Shown here: positions 27,152 through 35,433 of the stretch, piece by piece
Position numbering within the stretch: position 1 is the stretch's first letter
How the letters are laid out: every line of letters starts with the position of its first letter
DNA from: Lacibacter luteus
GTDB lineage: Bacteria > Bacteroidota > Bacteroidia > Chitinophagales > Chitinophagaceae
Direction of reading: 5' to 3'
Length of the DNA stretch: 64,000 bases
NCBI RefSeq assembly: GCF_004118265.1
Contig: NZ_SDHW01000001.1
Coordinates: 1,240,001-1,304,000 of the forward strand
Notes under the pieces: generated by a model
Databases searched by the model: none
What the model was told of the DNA's origin: nothing
Seen by the model: only the letters and a program-made list of their open reading frames with translations
Program-made: the position numbers and the translations under genes

Positions 27152-30100
27152 TTAGAAATTAACGTTAACTGCAAACAGGACCATTCTCGGAAGCGGCACT
27201 TCCACAAAATCGAAACCACGTACTGCATTGTCTTGCCCTGCAGCATTTACTTCCGGATCCCATCCACTGTAATTATCAAATGAAAACAGGTTGCGCCCTA
27301 CAACACTTAAACGCATGCTGTTGCCTTTTAAAAACTTTGGCTTCATATTATACGATAGCGATAACTCACGCAATTTCACAAACGAACCGTCTTCGATCCA
27401 GTTTTCGAAAATGCTGAAGAGTGCTGCGCTTGTACCTTTTGGAACTTTGCCTAACAGTTCTGCTTCATACCCTTTCAAACCACCATAAAAATCTCTGTCG
27501 CCCACACGTTTTGTAAAGTTGAACACATCGTAACCAAGCATGGCATCCCATTGCATACGGAAATTGAATTTGCCGAAATCGAGCTCATCAATTTTTGAAA
27601 TGATATGTTTGGGATTGGGCTGACCAATTACTTTACTCAGCAATGTACCTGTTGGCTGTCCGTTTGCAGCACGTTGTACAGTATACTTGCCGTTTGCTAA
27701 CTGAATACCTCTTTCACGTTGTGGTAAACCATTCAGATCAAGCAATAACGTTCCATCAGCATTGCGTGCAAAGAATGTACTGTAATAAGCACCCAAAGGA
27801 TAACCGTTTACAGCTGCCACCTGGCCAAAGCCGCCGGCGAATGGTAATACGCCATTACCTTCTACACCATTCACTACGTTTTTGTTATTGAGGTAAGATA
27901 AAGTTGATACCCAACGCAACTTATCCTTGTTAAGAATGGCAGCACGAACGAGAAACTCAAATCCTTTGTTCGTCATTGTACCAATGTTTACAAAACGATT
28001 GTTATAACCTGTTGTTGGTGCAAGTGTGCGGTTGAGGATAAGATCTTTTACATCCTTATTGAAATAGCTGAACTCGATACTGATGGCATCGTTGAGTAAA
28101 CCTAAATCGAAACCAAATTCAACTTCTGTCTGGCGTTCCGGTTTAACGGTAAAGTTACCCAGTGTTGATGGTGCAATATATCCTGCCTGTCCACCGTATA
28201 CCACTGGTGAGAAATTTGTAAAGCGATCGTACTGACCAATAGCTGTTAAGTTACCACTTTGCCCATATGCAGCACGCAGCTTTAAGCTACTAACTGCTTT
28301 TGAAAGATTATCGCTCCAGAATTTTTCGTTTGATACGATATACGAACCACTCACTTTAGGGAAGAACTGCCAACGGTTATCGATACCATAAACAGAAGAT
28401 GCATCAACACGTGCAGCACCCGTTACAAAATACCTGTTCTTATAACCAAATGTCTGTTGCAGAAATGCACCCATAATTACACGTTCGCCTCTGAATTCGC
28501 CTGCCGCAATTGTACCATTGTTAATCGTTTGTCCAAACGCACCTAACTGTGTTGCATTAGCCGAAAACGTAAATGTGCGGTCGTATTGCAATGTACCTCC
28601 CAACGAAGTGGTGGATTGCAGTTCGCTGACAATTTCTTTTTGATACGTTGCAGTAAGGTCATTATTCAGCTGCATTACCGTTGCATCAGCACGGCGTATA
28701 AAACCTCCGTTATAAGAAGGAGTTGTATTGCGTGGCGGAATATAAGCTGTTGCAGTTTGTGTATAGTTATCAATACCCGAAGTAAACTCGATATTTAAAC
28801 CTGTAACCGGTTTAATGGTTAATTGTGCACTTGATACAATACGACTTGTACGTTGGCGAAAATCGAAACGTTCAATTGCTTCCAACGGATTGGTACGTGC
28901 AACAATTGCAGTAGCATTTACAGATGGATAAATACCTGTGGCAGGATCTTTATCGGGATTAACATAGTTATTGCCGAAAATAAATCCGGTTAATGCACCA
29001 TACGCTTCATTAATACCACCATTTGGAATTTCTTTACTTGTACTGTGTGTATAGGCTGTATTAAAATTAAGAGTGGTTGTTTTGTTGAGTTTTTGCTGCA
29101 GGTTTAAACGAAAGCCATTGCGCATAAAATTGGTATTACGTATAATACCTTCGTTATAAAGGTTAGCAACGGACGCATAATATTTTGTGTTAGCTGTACC
29201 ACCCGAAACAGACAACACATTTTCTGTACCTATTCCGTTCTGGAAGATCTTATCCTGCAAATCGTAACGCTGTACCGGAACTGTTGTAAGGTCGCTTGCT
29301 GTAAAATTTGTAAACCGGAAAGGCACCTGGTTGTACTCCATTTTTTTACGGAGTGTACTGCTGCGTAATTGTGTAGAGAAACTGAACTGTGGCTTTCCTT
29401 CACGGCCTTTCTTGGTAAAGATCTGCACCACCCCATTGTTTGCTCTTGAACCATAAATGGCAGCAGCTGCAGCACCTTTAATGATTTCAATACGATCAAT
29501 ATCCGCCGGATTAATATCAACCAACCTGTTTTGTGCATAACCTCCCAAGTCGATCAACTGGCGTGAATCGTTATTGACAATTACACCATCAACAATATAT
29601 AAGGGGTCAGAAGAACCAACAATCGTACTTGGCCCACGTAACCGAACAGTAACACCACCGGCAGGGTTACCACTGTTTTGTGTAACCTGTGCACCGGCCA
29701 CTTTACCCTGCAGCCCCATATCAATTGATGTAGCGCCACCTCTTGTTAACTCTCTGCCCGATACTGTTGAAATAGCATTGCCCAATTGTTTCTTTTTTGT
29801 AGCAACACCTGTACCTGTTACTACCACTTCATCTAAACCTAAAACGTCGTCGCTTAATTCGGCGTTGATCGTATAACTGCTTTTTCCACTTTCAATTGTT
29901 ACACTTGAAGTGGTAGATTTAAAACCTACACCCGAAAACTCCAGCACATACTTGCCGGGTTTCAGGTTTGCCGAAAGGCTGTAAGCACCATTTGCATCGG
30001 TTGATGTACCTGCTGTGCTGTTACGCACTACAACCGATACGTTTACTGCAGGCGCATTTCCTGCACCGGTTACTTTACCCGAAATAGTTACCTGTGCGGT

Positions 30101-30184
30101 TGCAACCGAACAGAGCAGTAACATTGCCGGCCAAACAAACAGATGTATCCATCTGCCTGTCTTTTTCTCATTACATCTTTTCAT
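27152..30184 (-). CDS. SusC/RagA TonB-dependent outer-membrane transporter
   Basis: 1010 residues. Signal peptide, then a CarboxypepD_reg-like domain (VTISGKVTGAGNAPAVNVSVVV), a plug domain (LDEVVVTGTGVATKKKQLGN, DPLYIVDGVIVNN, EIIKGAAAAAIYGSRANNGVV) and a 22-strand barrel ending with an aromatic residue (VNVNF). It uses TonB energy to import a ligand captured by SusD. It is 33 bp downstream of a DeoR-type regulator on the same strand; regulator, SusC and SusD form one transcription unit closed by the terminator at 25748. Confidence 0.96.
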   Translation of the reverse strand: MKRCNEKKTGRWIHLFVWPAMLLLCSVATAQVTISGKVTGAGNAPAVNVSVVVRNSTAGTSTDANGAYSLSANLKPGKYVLEFSGVGFKSTTSSVTIESGKSSYTINAELSDDVLGLDEVVVTGTGVATKKKQLGNAISTVSGRELTRGGATSIDMGLQGKVAGAQVTQNSGNPAGGVTVRLRGPSTIVGSSDPLYIVDGVIVNNDSRQLIDLGGYAQNRLVDINPADIDRIEIIKGAAAAAIYGSRANNGVVQIFTKKGREGKPQFSFSTQLRSSTLRKKMEYNQVPFRFTNFTASDLTTVPVQRYDLQDKIFQNGIGTENVLSVSGGTANTKYYASVANLYNEGIIRNTNFMRNGFRLNLQQKLNKTTTLNFNTAYTHSTSKEIPNGGINEAYGALTGFIFGNNYVNPDKDPATGIYPSVNATAIVARTNPLEAIERFDFRQRTSRIVSSAQLTIKPVTGLNIEFTSGIDNYTQTATAYIPPRNTTPSYNGGFIRRADATVMQLNNDLTATYQKEIVSELQSTTSLGGTLQYDRTFTFSANATQLGAFGQTINNGTIAAGEFRGERVIMGAFLQQTFGYKNRYFVTGAARVDASSVYGIDNRWQFFPKVSGSYIVSNEKFWSDNLSKAVSSLKLRAAYGQSGNLTAIGQYDRFTNFSPVVYGGQAGYIAPSTLGNFTVKPERQTEVEFGFDLGLLNDAISIEFSYFNKDVKDLILNRTLAPTTGYNNRFVNIGTMTNKGFEFLVRAAILNKDKLRWVSTLSYLNNKNVVNGVEGNGVLPFAGGFGQVAAVNGYPLGAYYSTFFARNADGTLLLDLNGLPQRERGIQLANGKYTVQRAANGQPTGTLLSKVIGQPNPKHIISKIDELDFGKFNFRMQWDAMLGYDVFNFTKRVGDRDFYGGLKGYEAELLGKVPKGTSAALFSIFENWIEDGSFVKLRELSLSYNMKPKFLKGNSMRLSVVGRNLFSFDNYSGWDPEVNAAGQDNAVRGFDFVEVPLPRMVLFAVNVNF

Positions 30185-30217
30185 TTTTCAGTTTTTAGTT
30201 TGTGAAGGCTTTCATCG

Positions 30218-30964
30218 TTACAGAATACTAAGTCCGGCGTTTTTATACGGTTGAAAAATTTTATCATCGGGTGATAATTCGGTTATAAGTGTATCAAATT
30301 CGTTAACCTTACAAACCTGTATGCTTTGCGATGTGTTTACTTTTTCGGAGATAGATAAAGCGATGACCTCATTCGCCGATTCGATCATGGCTTTTTTTAC
30401 CTGCACCACATCATAATCATTATCGGTTAAACCATGTTTTATATCCAGTGCATTAATTCCAAGAAAACAGAGATCAACTTTAAACTGCCTGATCTTTAAA
30501 ATAGCATCGGGGCCAATGGTGATCTGTGAATTTTTCGAAAGCTTATCGCCAATAAAAATCACTTCAATAGTTGGGTGATGTATATACTCCAATGCTGCAG
30601 GCAAACTTCCTGTAATAAATGTTGCGTGCAGATTATCGGGCAGCGCCTTTGCCATTTCAATAATGGTAGTACCGCCGGTACTCATTACAAACATGCCATC
30701 CTTAACAAGCGATGCGGCTTTTTGTGCAATGGTTTTCTTTGCATCAATACTATATACACTGGAAGAATTGATGGAGCTGTTGAACGAACGGGATAATGCG
30801 CCACCATGTACTTTGATTATTTTTCCTTTATCGGCCAGCTCCTGCAAATCACGACGAATGGTATCTTCCGACACATTCATTTGTGTGCTGAGATCGGATG
30901 ACAGTACACGGTTGTGCAGGTTTACCTGGTGCACAATAAAGGCTTGTCGTTCCTGTTTAAGCAT
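30218..30964 (-). CDS. DeoR family transcriptional regulator
   Basis: 248 residues. Residues 1-55 are the DeoR winged HTH (NRVLSSDLSTQMNVSEDTIRRDLQELADKGKIIKVHGGA). Residues 70-235 are the DeoRC effector domain (AASLVKDGMFVMSTGGTTIIEMAKALP, DLCFLGINALDIKHGLTDND). The family represses sugar or amino-sugar genes and responds to a phosphorylated sugar. It is upstream of SusC-SusD in one operon and divergent from anmK, so the effector may be a phosphorylated amino sugar. A 157-bp intergenic region faces anmK. Confidence 0.93.
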   Translation of the reverse strand: MLKQERQAFIVHQVNLHNRVLSSDLSTQMNVSEDTIRRDLQELADKGKIIKVHGGALSRSFNSSINSSSVYSIDAKKTIAQKAASLVKDGMFVMSTGGTTIIEMAKALPDNLHATFITGSLPAALEYIHHPTIEVIFIGDKLSKNSQITIGPDAILKIRQFKVDLCFLGINALDIKHGLTDNDYDVVQVKKAMIESANEVIALSISEKVNTSQSIQVCKVNEFDTLITELSPDDKIFQPYKNAGLSIL

Positions 30965-31073
30965 GCTGGTTTTGGCTGTTAATCTTTTAAAAAAGGCATC
31001 AGAAAATTACTAAAGATTAAAAAACCTGCAAAAAAATGCAGCCTTATTATTTATGAACGGCATAAATCGGCAT

Positions 31074-31106
31074 GTAAAATTCAGATAGTTCGCAAATACG
31101 GGCATT
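31074..31106. promoter_or_regulatory. Candidate DeoR-type operator region (repeated GGCAT)
   Basis: Between the DeoR gene and anmK the word CGGCAT occurs twice with a 4-bp spacer and GGGCAT once more about 30 bp on, directly upstream of the anmK -7 element. Its position suits a repressor site; no experimental motif is claimed. Confidence 0.3.
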
Positions 31107-31109
31107 TAC

Positions 31110-31117
31110 TATATTTA
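31110..31117 (+). promoter_or_regulatory. anmK -7 promoter element, leaderless type
   Basis: TATATTTA (TAnnTTTG with A at the last position) ends 4 nt before ATG 31122, so the transcript start should lie at or next to the start codon. Confidence 0.5.
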
Positions 31118-31121
31118 TTGT

Positions 31122-32324
31122 ATGAACAGGAACATGCAGGCGCTTACTGCCATTGCACAAAAAAAGCAACGCTACATTATTGGATTAATGAGCGGCACCT
31201 CTGTAGATGGTTTAGATATTGCTTATTGCCGCATTGAAGGCGAAGGGCACGATACAAATATTCAATTGCTTGCCTTTGAAACCATTGCTTACGATCCCGA
31301 TTTTAAAGCCGAGATCAAATCGGTGTTCTCAAAAAAAGAAGTTGATCTTGAAAAACTCTGTCTGCTCAACCCATGGGTAGCCCAACAACAGGCAGCAATG
31401 ATCAATGGCTTTTTAGCAAAGCATCAAATTGCAAAAGAAGATGTTGACTTGATTGCCAGCCACGGGCAAACCATTTATCATGCACCAAAAGCATTGCATC
31501 AACAGGAAAAATTCAGCAATGCAACTTTACAGATAGGCGATGGCGATCATATGGCGGTTGATACGGGCATCATCACCATCAGCGATTTTCGTCAGAAACA
31601 TATTGCTGCCGGTGGCGAGGGTGCACCACTTGCAGTGTATGGCGATTATTTTATTTTTTCGAAGAAAGGAGAAGACCGCATTATGTTGAACATGGGCGGT
31701 ATTGCCAACTTTACGTTCTTACCCGGATCTATGGATGCAGAGAAAATTTTCAGCACCGATACCGGCCCCGGCAACACCATGATGGATGCGTTGATTCAAC
31801 AGGAGATAACCGGAAAATATTTTGATGAAGATGCTGCCGTTGCACGACAGGGCACAGTACATGAAGCATTGTTAAACGCATTAAAAGATCATCCGTTTTT
31901 TGAACAGGGCTTTCCTAAAACAACCGGACCGGAATTATTTAATCTTGCTTACCTCGAAACCGCAAAACAAAAAGCAGGTATTGAAACCATCAGCGCTGCC
32001 GATGCAATGACAACACTTAATCTTTTTTCCGCACAAACCATTGCAGAAGCGGTGCAAAAAACCATGCAGGGAAACAGCAACTTTGTTTTGTATGCAAGTG
32101 GTGGTGGTATGCACAATCCTTTATTAATGGAACGGATAAAACTTTTATTGCCTGCTGTTCCAATTAAACTAACAAGCGACTTAGGTATTAATCCTGATGC
32201 AAAAGAAGCGGTGCTGTTTGCAATACTTGCCAATGAATGTATTGCCGGCGGCACTATTGAATTTGGAAAAACATTGAAAGGTATTCCTTCAGTAACGATG
32301 GGCAAGATCAGTTTTCCCTGGTAA
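31122..32324 (+). CDS. anmK: Anhydro-N-acetylmuramic acid kinase AnmK
   Basis: 400 residues. It phosphorylates and hydrates 1,6-anhydro-MurNAc to MurNAc-6-phosphate in peptidoglycan recycling. Hallmarks are the ASKHA phosphate motif IGLMSGTSVDGLD (about 17-29), ASHGQTIYHAP, GDGDHMAVDTGIITISDFR, GGEGAPLA, LNMGGIANF, DTGPGNTMMDALIQ and ASGGGMHNPLLMERI. Slightly longer than the E. coli enzyme (369). It is transcribed divergently from DeoR-SusC-SusD and overlaps the convergent SRPBCC gene by 17 bp. No MurQ or NagK is adjacent. Confidence 0.96.
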   Translation: MNRNMQALTAIAQKKQRYIIGLMSGTSVDGLDIAYCRIEGEGHDTNIQLLAFETIAYDPDFKAEIKSVFSKKEVDLEKLCLLNPWVAQQQAAMINGFLAKHQIAKEDVDLIASHGQTIYHAPKALHQQEKFSNATLQIGDGDHMAVDTGIITISDFRQKHIAAGGEGAPLAVYGDYFIFSKKGEDRIMLNMGGIANFTFLPGSMDAEKIFSTDTGPGNTMMDALIQQEITGKYFDEDAAVARQGTVHEALLNALKDHPFFEQGFPKTTGPELFNLAYLETAKQKAGIETISAADAMTTLNLFSAQTIAEAVQKTMQGNSNFVLYASGGGMHNPLLMERIKLLLPAVPIKLTSDLGINPDAKEAVLFAILANECIAGGTIEFGKTLKGIPSVTMGKISFPW

Positions 32325-32874
32325 GTGCAGCTGTTGAAGAGCCATACTTCTGTTCGGTATAACTGCGGAATTGCTCAAGTCCTTGTTCAAAAGCCGAACC
32401 GATAATTTTATCGATGAAGATGCCAAAGAAACGTTCCCACGGATACCACTTCAGTTTGTACTCCATATACCAAAGCACTTCTGTTGTATTGCTGCTGATG
32501 CTTCTGATGCGGAAACCACCTTCGGAAGTATTCATATCTTTTATTTCATGCAGCACTAGAATTTCATCGGGCTTAATGGACTGTATGGTGAAGGTGCCTG
32601 CACTGTTCAGCTTCACTCCTTTCCATTTAAAATAAGCGCCCGGTGCATTGGTAACAGCAGAGGTTTGCACAATAGCACCGCTATCGGCTGTTATCCATGG
32701 CAACCATTGGTTCCAGTTCTTTACATCGCTCAACTCCTTGTACACATTGCTGCTGTCGGTATTTACAATAACACCTCTCGACACTTTTACACTCGATGGT
32801 ATCAGCAACCCAATAATAGTAATGACAGCAAACAAGCCAATCAAAACAAACAAAAACATTTTTAGTAAACGCAT
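32308..32874 (-). CDS. SRPBCC family protein, membrane-anchored
   Basis: 188 residues. An N-terminal helix (KMFLFVLIGLFAVITIIGLLI) is followed by a polyketide-cyclase/SRPBCC domain: SSVKVSRGVIVNTDSSNVYKELSDVKNWNQWLPWI and a C-terminal helix IIGSAFEQGLEQFRSYTEQKYG. Probably ligand-binding at the membrane; the ligand is unknown. It is the third SRPBCC-type protein in this window and the second with an anchor. It overlaps the end of anmK tail to tail. Confidence 0.88.
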   Translation of the reverse strand: MRLLKMFLFVLIGLFAVITIIGLLIPSSVKVSRGVIVNTDSSNVYKELSDVKNWNQWLPWITADSGAIVQTSAVTNAPGAYFKWKGVKLNSAGTFTIQSIKPDEILVLHEIKDMNTSEGGFRIRSISSNTTEVLWYMEYKLKWYPWERFFGIFIDKIIGSAFEQGLEQFRSYTEQKYGSSTAALTREN

Positions 32875-32959
32875 AGAAAAAGTTGATCGTTCATGGTTTA
32901 TAGTTCATAGTTGAAGTACCCTTACTTCGTACCTCGTACCTCTCACATCGTACTTTGCA
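32875..32959. repeat. Spacer of self-similar short words
   Basis: The 85-bp gap between two minus-strand genes consists of GTTCAT/TAGTT words (GTTCATGGTTTATAGTTCAT at about 32889) and GTAC-CT/TT words (CTTCGTACCTCGTACCTC at about 32925). No coding potential was seen. Confidence 0.55.
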
Positions 32960-34066
32960 TCATTCCCAACGAAACACTTTAATGGCAACAGCGTACAATG
33001 CAATACCCCACAAACCAAGAATGCCCAGCTGTTTTCCGCAATCAATTAAATGACTTCCTTCAAACGCAATATTACGCATGGCATCGTTCAAATGTGTTAA
33101 GGGCAATATGCGGCAAAGCGGTTGTAACCATTTTGGAAAAGTATCGATTGAGAAAAATGTTCCCGCCAATAAAAACTGTGGCAGCGTAAACATATTTGCA
33201 AAAGGCGGTATAGTGCTTTCGTTCTTTGCGAGGCCGCTTACAATAAATCCAAAGCCCATGAAAACAATCAGCCCCACCAAACTCAATATCAGCAGTTCAA
33301 TAAATGTAACAACGCCATGCACCAATGTAAATCCAAATACAAATTTTCCGATGAGCAGAATAACTACTGCTGTAATTAACTGGAACAATACACGGCTGAT
33401 GCCTTCGCCAAACAAAATATATCCACGTTTGATGGGTGTTGCAAAAAAGCGTTTCAATACCAGTTGCTGACGCAGGTTAAAAAACAAAAACGCCACACCA
33501 AACACGCCGGCACTTAATAAAGAAAATCCTAACTGGCCGGGCAGAATAAAGTCGATGGCTTTATACACACGCCCCGGCATTGGTGGAGGCAAATCAATTT
33601 TTGCATAAGTAGGTGCATCAGGTGCAGCCCTGCGATCGATGTTTACAATAATATCTTTTAAAGTTGATTGAAGAATAGCTAACCGATCAACACTTGCTGT
33701 TGATGTTAACAGGCTGATATTGTACAAAGGAAACGTATCCGATTTATTCGGCTGCATATCGATCAACGCTGTAATACGTCCTTTCGATAAATCGTTCCGC
33801 AACTCCTCTTCGCTCTTTTCAACAATACGGATGGTTTTGTATTTCGCCAGTTGCTGGTAAACAGCATTGCGTTGTGTTGTATCGGTTGTTTTGGTAAAAC
33901 CTATGCGAACTGTTGGGCTGCCACCACCGATAAATCCAAACACCAGTATAAAAATGAGGGGAAAGGCGAAACTGAAAATAACTGCCGATGGACTGCGAAA
34001 GATTGCCCGGAAACTTGCTTTGGAAATAGCCAGCATTGCTTGCCACTGGCTGTAGTTATTACTCAT
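32960..34066 (-). CDS. ABC-2 type transporter permease
   Basis: 368 residues. TM1 (VIFSFAFPLIFILVFGFI) is followed by a large periplasmic domain (about 55-175, including RIGFTKTTDTTQRNAVYQQL) and five C-terminal helices (LGFSLLSAGVFGVAFLFFNLR, LFQLITAVVILLIGKFVFGF, LLILSLVGLIVFMGFGFI, LPQFLLAGTFFSIDTFP, LGILGLWGIALYAVAI). This is the YhaP/ABC2_membrane_3 layout used for lipid, drug or Na+ export. No ATP-binding subunit lies next to it, so it must pair with one encoded elsewhere. The start is fixed by a -7 box 4 nt upstream of the ATG. Confidence 0.9.
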   Translation of the reverse strand: MSNNYSQWQAMLAISKASFRAIFRSPSAVIFSFAFPLIFILVFGFIGGGSPTVRIGFTKTTDTTQRNAVYQQLAKYKTIRIVEKSEEELRNDLSKGRITALIDMQPNKSDTFPLYNISLLTSTASVDRLAILQSTLKDIIVNIDRRAAPDAPTYAKIDLPPPMPGRVYKAIDFILPGQLGFSLLSAGVFGVAFLFFNLRQQLVLKRFFATPIKRGYILFGEGISRVLFQLITAVVILLIGKFVFGFTLVHGVVTFIELLILSLVGLIVFMGFGFIVSGLAKNESTIPPFANMFTLPQFLLAGTFFSIDTFPKWLQPLCRILPLTHLNDAMRNIAFEGSHLIDCGKQLGILGLWGIALYAVAIKVFRWE

Positions 34067-34070
34067 GCCG

Positions 34071-34078
34071 CAAAGCTA
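34071..34078 (-). promoter_or_regulatory. ABC permease -7 element, leaderless type
   Basis: TAGCTTTG on the minus strand is separated from ATG (34066-34064) by CGGC only, which predicts a leaderless mRNA. Confidence 0.6.
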
Positions 34079-34110
34079 TTTGTTTATGCAGTTGCCCCGA
34101 AAACTTTTTA

Positions 34111-34145
34111 AAGGGTTGCCAGCCTTTTTAAGGTTGGCAACCCTT
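34111..34145. repeat. Palindrome in the folK/permease divergent region
   Basis: AAGGGTTGCCAGCC and GGTTGGCAACCCTT form a 14-bp stem with one mismatch around a 7-nt loop. Both flanking genes read outward, so it cannot terminate either one. It may be a REP-type repeat or a shared regulatory hairpin. Confidence 0.6.
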
Positions 34146-34165
34146 CGCATTATTTTTTACTGCCC

Positions 34166-34173
34166 TATTTTTA
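34166..34173 (+). promoter_or_regulatory. folK -7-like element, leaderless type
   Basis: TATTTTTA matches TAnnTTTG except for the final base and is followed by CAGC and then ATG 34178. Confidence 0.4.
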
Positions 34174-34177
34174 CAGC

Positions 34178-34666
34178 ATGGCTTATCATGTTTCGTACAT
34201 TTTATTGGGCAGCAACCAGGGGCAACGGAAACAGTATTTAAAAAAAGCAATTGCAGAAATAAGACAACGCTGCGGCGGCCTTGTAAAAGAATCGGCTTTG
34301 TACGAAACTGCAGCATGGGGTAATACCCAACAAGCAGCTTTCCTCAACCAGGTCATCATTATCCATACACAGCTTTTGCCCGATGAGTTGATGCAGGAAC
34401 TGCTGAACATTGAACAGGAGCTCGGCCGCATCCGTACCGAAAAATATGGCCCACGCACCATTGATCTGGATATTTTGTTTTACGACAATCTTATTTATCA
34501 TTCGCCAAAAGTTACCCTGCCCCACCCGGCCATACAAGACCGTCGCTTCGTATTGATCCCTCTTGCTGAGCTTGGCGAACGCAAAATCCATCCTGTTTAC
34601 CGCAAAACCATTGGTACTTTATTAAGAGAGTGCGCCGATCTGCTGCCGGTGAAAAAGCTGAATTAA
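34178..34666 (+). CDS. folK: 2-amino-4-hydroxy-6-hydroxymethyldihydropteridine pyrophosphokinase FolK
   Basis: 162 residues, a normal length. It transfers pyrophosphate from ATP to hydroxymethyl-dihydropterin in folate synthesis. Signatures: SYILLGSNQGQRKQYL at the N-terminus, ESALYETAAWGNTQQAAFLNQV, the catalytic/Mg2+ segment RTEKYGPRTIDLDILFYDN with both Asp, and LPHPAIQDRRFVLIPLAEL. No other folate gene is adjacent. A gap of about 130 bp precedes the nucleoside kinase. Confidence 0.97.
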   Translation: MAYHVSYILLGSNQGQRKQYLKKAIAEIRQRCGGLVKESALYETAAWGNTQQAAFLNQVIIIHTQLLPDELMQELLNIEQELGRIRTEKYGPRTIDLDILFYDNLIYHSPKVTLPHPAIQDRRFVLIPLAELGERKIHPVYRKTIGTLLRECADLLPVKKLN

Positions 34667-34800
34667 TAACAGTCAGGCTGCTTAGTTTGCTTCTTTTGCT
34701 TGTTTGGGTTGAACAACGGCAAGACGATCCAACGCATACTTTTCCACAAACTGAATAAGTTCATTCTGCAAATTCCACGCATGTTTTAATTTGCCGCCGG

Positions 34801-35433
34801 ATGAAGTACAATTTTGTAACAATAGAAGGGAATATCGGTGCCGGTAAAACAACACTGGCACATTTACTAAGCAAACATTACAATGCCCGATTGATACTGG
34901 AAGAGTTTGCCGACAATCCTTTCCTGCCTAAATTTTACGAAAATCCAAAGCAGTTTGCGTTTCCGCTTGAATTGTTTTTTATGGCTGAGCGATATAAACA
35001 GCTGAAAGAATTACTGCACACACAGGATCTTTTCAACTCCATTACTATTTCGGATTACCTGTTTACAAAATGCCTGCTGTTTGCAAAAGTAAATCTGCCG
35101 GCAGATGAGTTCAGGCTCTATCAAAACCTGTTCGATATCATTCACCAGCAGCTGGTGCAACCGGAGTTGCTTATTTACCTGCATTCGCCTGTTTCACGCC
35201 TGCAACAGAACATCCGTAAACGCAACCGGAGTTATGAGCAACAGATAGCCGACGATTACCTGTTCAGTATCCAGGAAACTTATACGCAATACATCAAGCA
35301 ACACAATATTAAAACGTTGTTTATTGATGCCAGCAATGCTGATTTTCTTGGCAATGAAAAGCATTTGCAAATTGTAATTGAAGCATTAGATAAGGAATAC
35401 GAACAAGGTCAGCACTACATTACATTACCATGA
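34801..35433 (+). CDS. Deoxynucleoside kinase family protein
   Basis: 210 residues. It phosphorylates a (deoxy)nucleoside for dNTP salvage. P-loop VTIEGNIGAGKTTLAHLL (7-24), then LILEEFADNPFLPKFYENP, SDYLFTKCLLFAK and the DRS-type lid region LIYLHSPVSRLQQNIRKRNRSYEQQI. Whether it prefers dA/dG or dC cannot be told. Its stop overlaps the MFS start (ATGA), so the two are translationally coupled. A TTAATTTG -7-like box lies 7 nt before the ATG. Confidence 0.93.
   Translation: MKYNFVTIEGNIGAGKTTLAHLLSKHYNARLILEEFADNPFLPKFYENPKQFAFPLELFFMAERYKQLKELLHTQDLFNSITISDYLFTKCLLFAKVNLPADEFRLYQNLFDIIHQQLVQPELLIYLHSPVSRLQQNIRKRNRSYEQQIADDYLFSIQETYTQYIKQHNIKTLFIDASNADFLGNEKHLQIVIEALDKEYEQGQHYITLP

Noticed and set aside
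34690-34800. Coding-like minus-strand stretch (KLKHAWNLQNELIQF...) before the nucleoside kinase
   Set aside because: It has no proper start and runs into the antisense of the kinase P-loop; kept only as a possible remnant.
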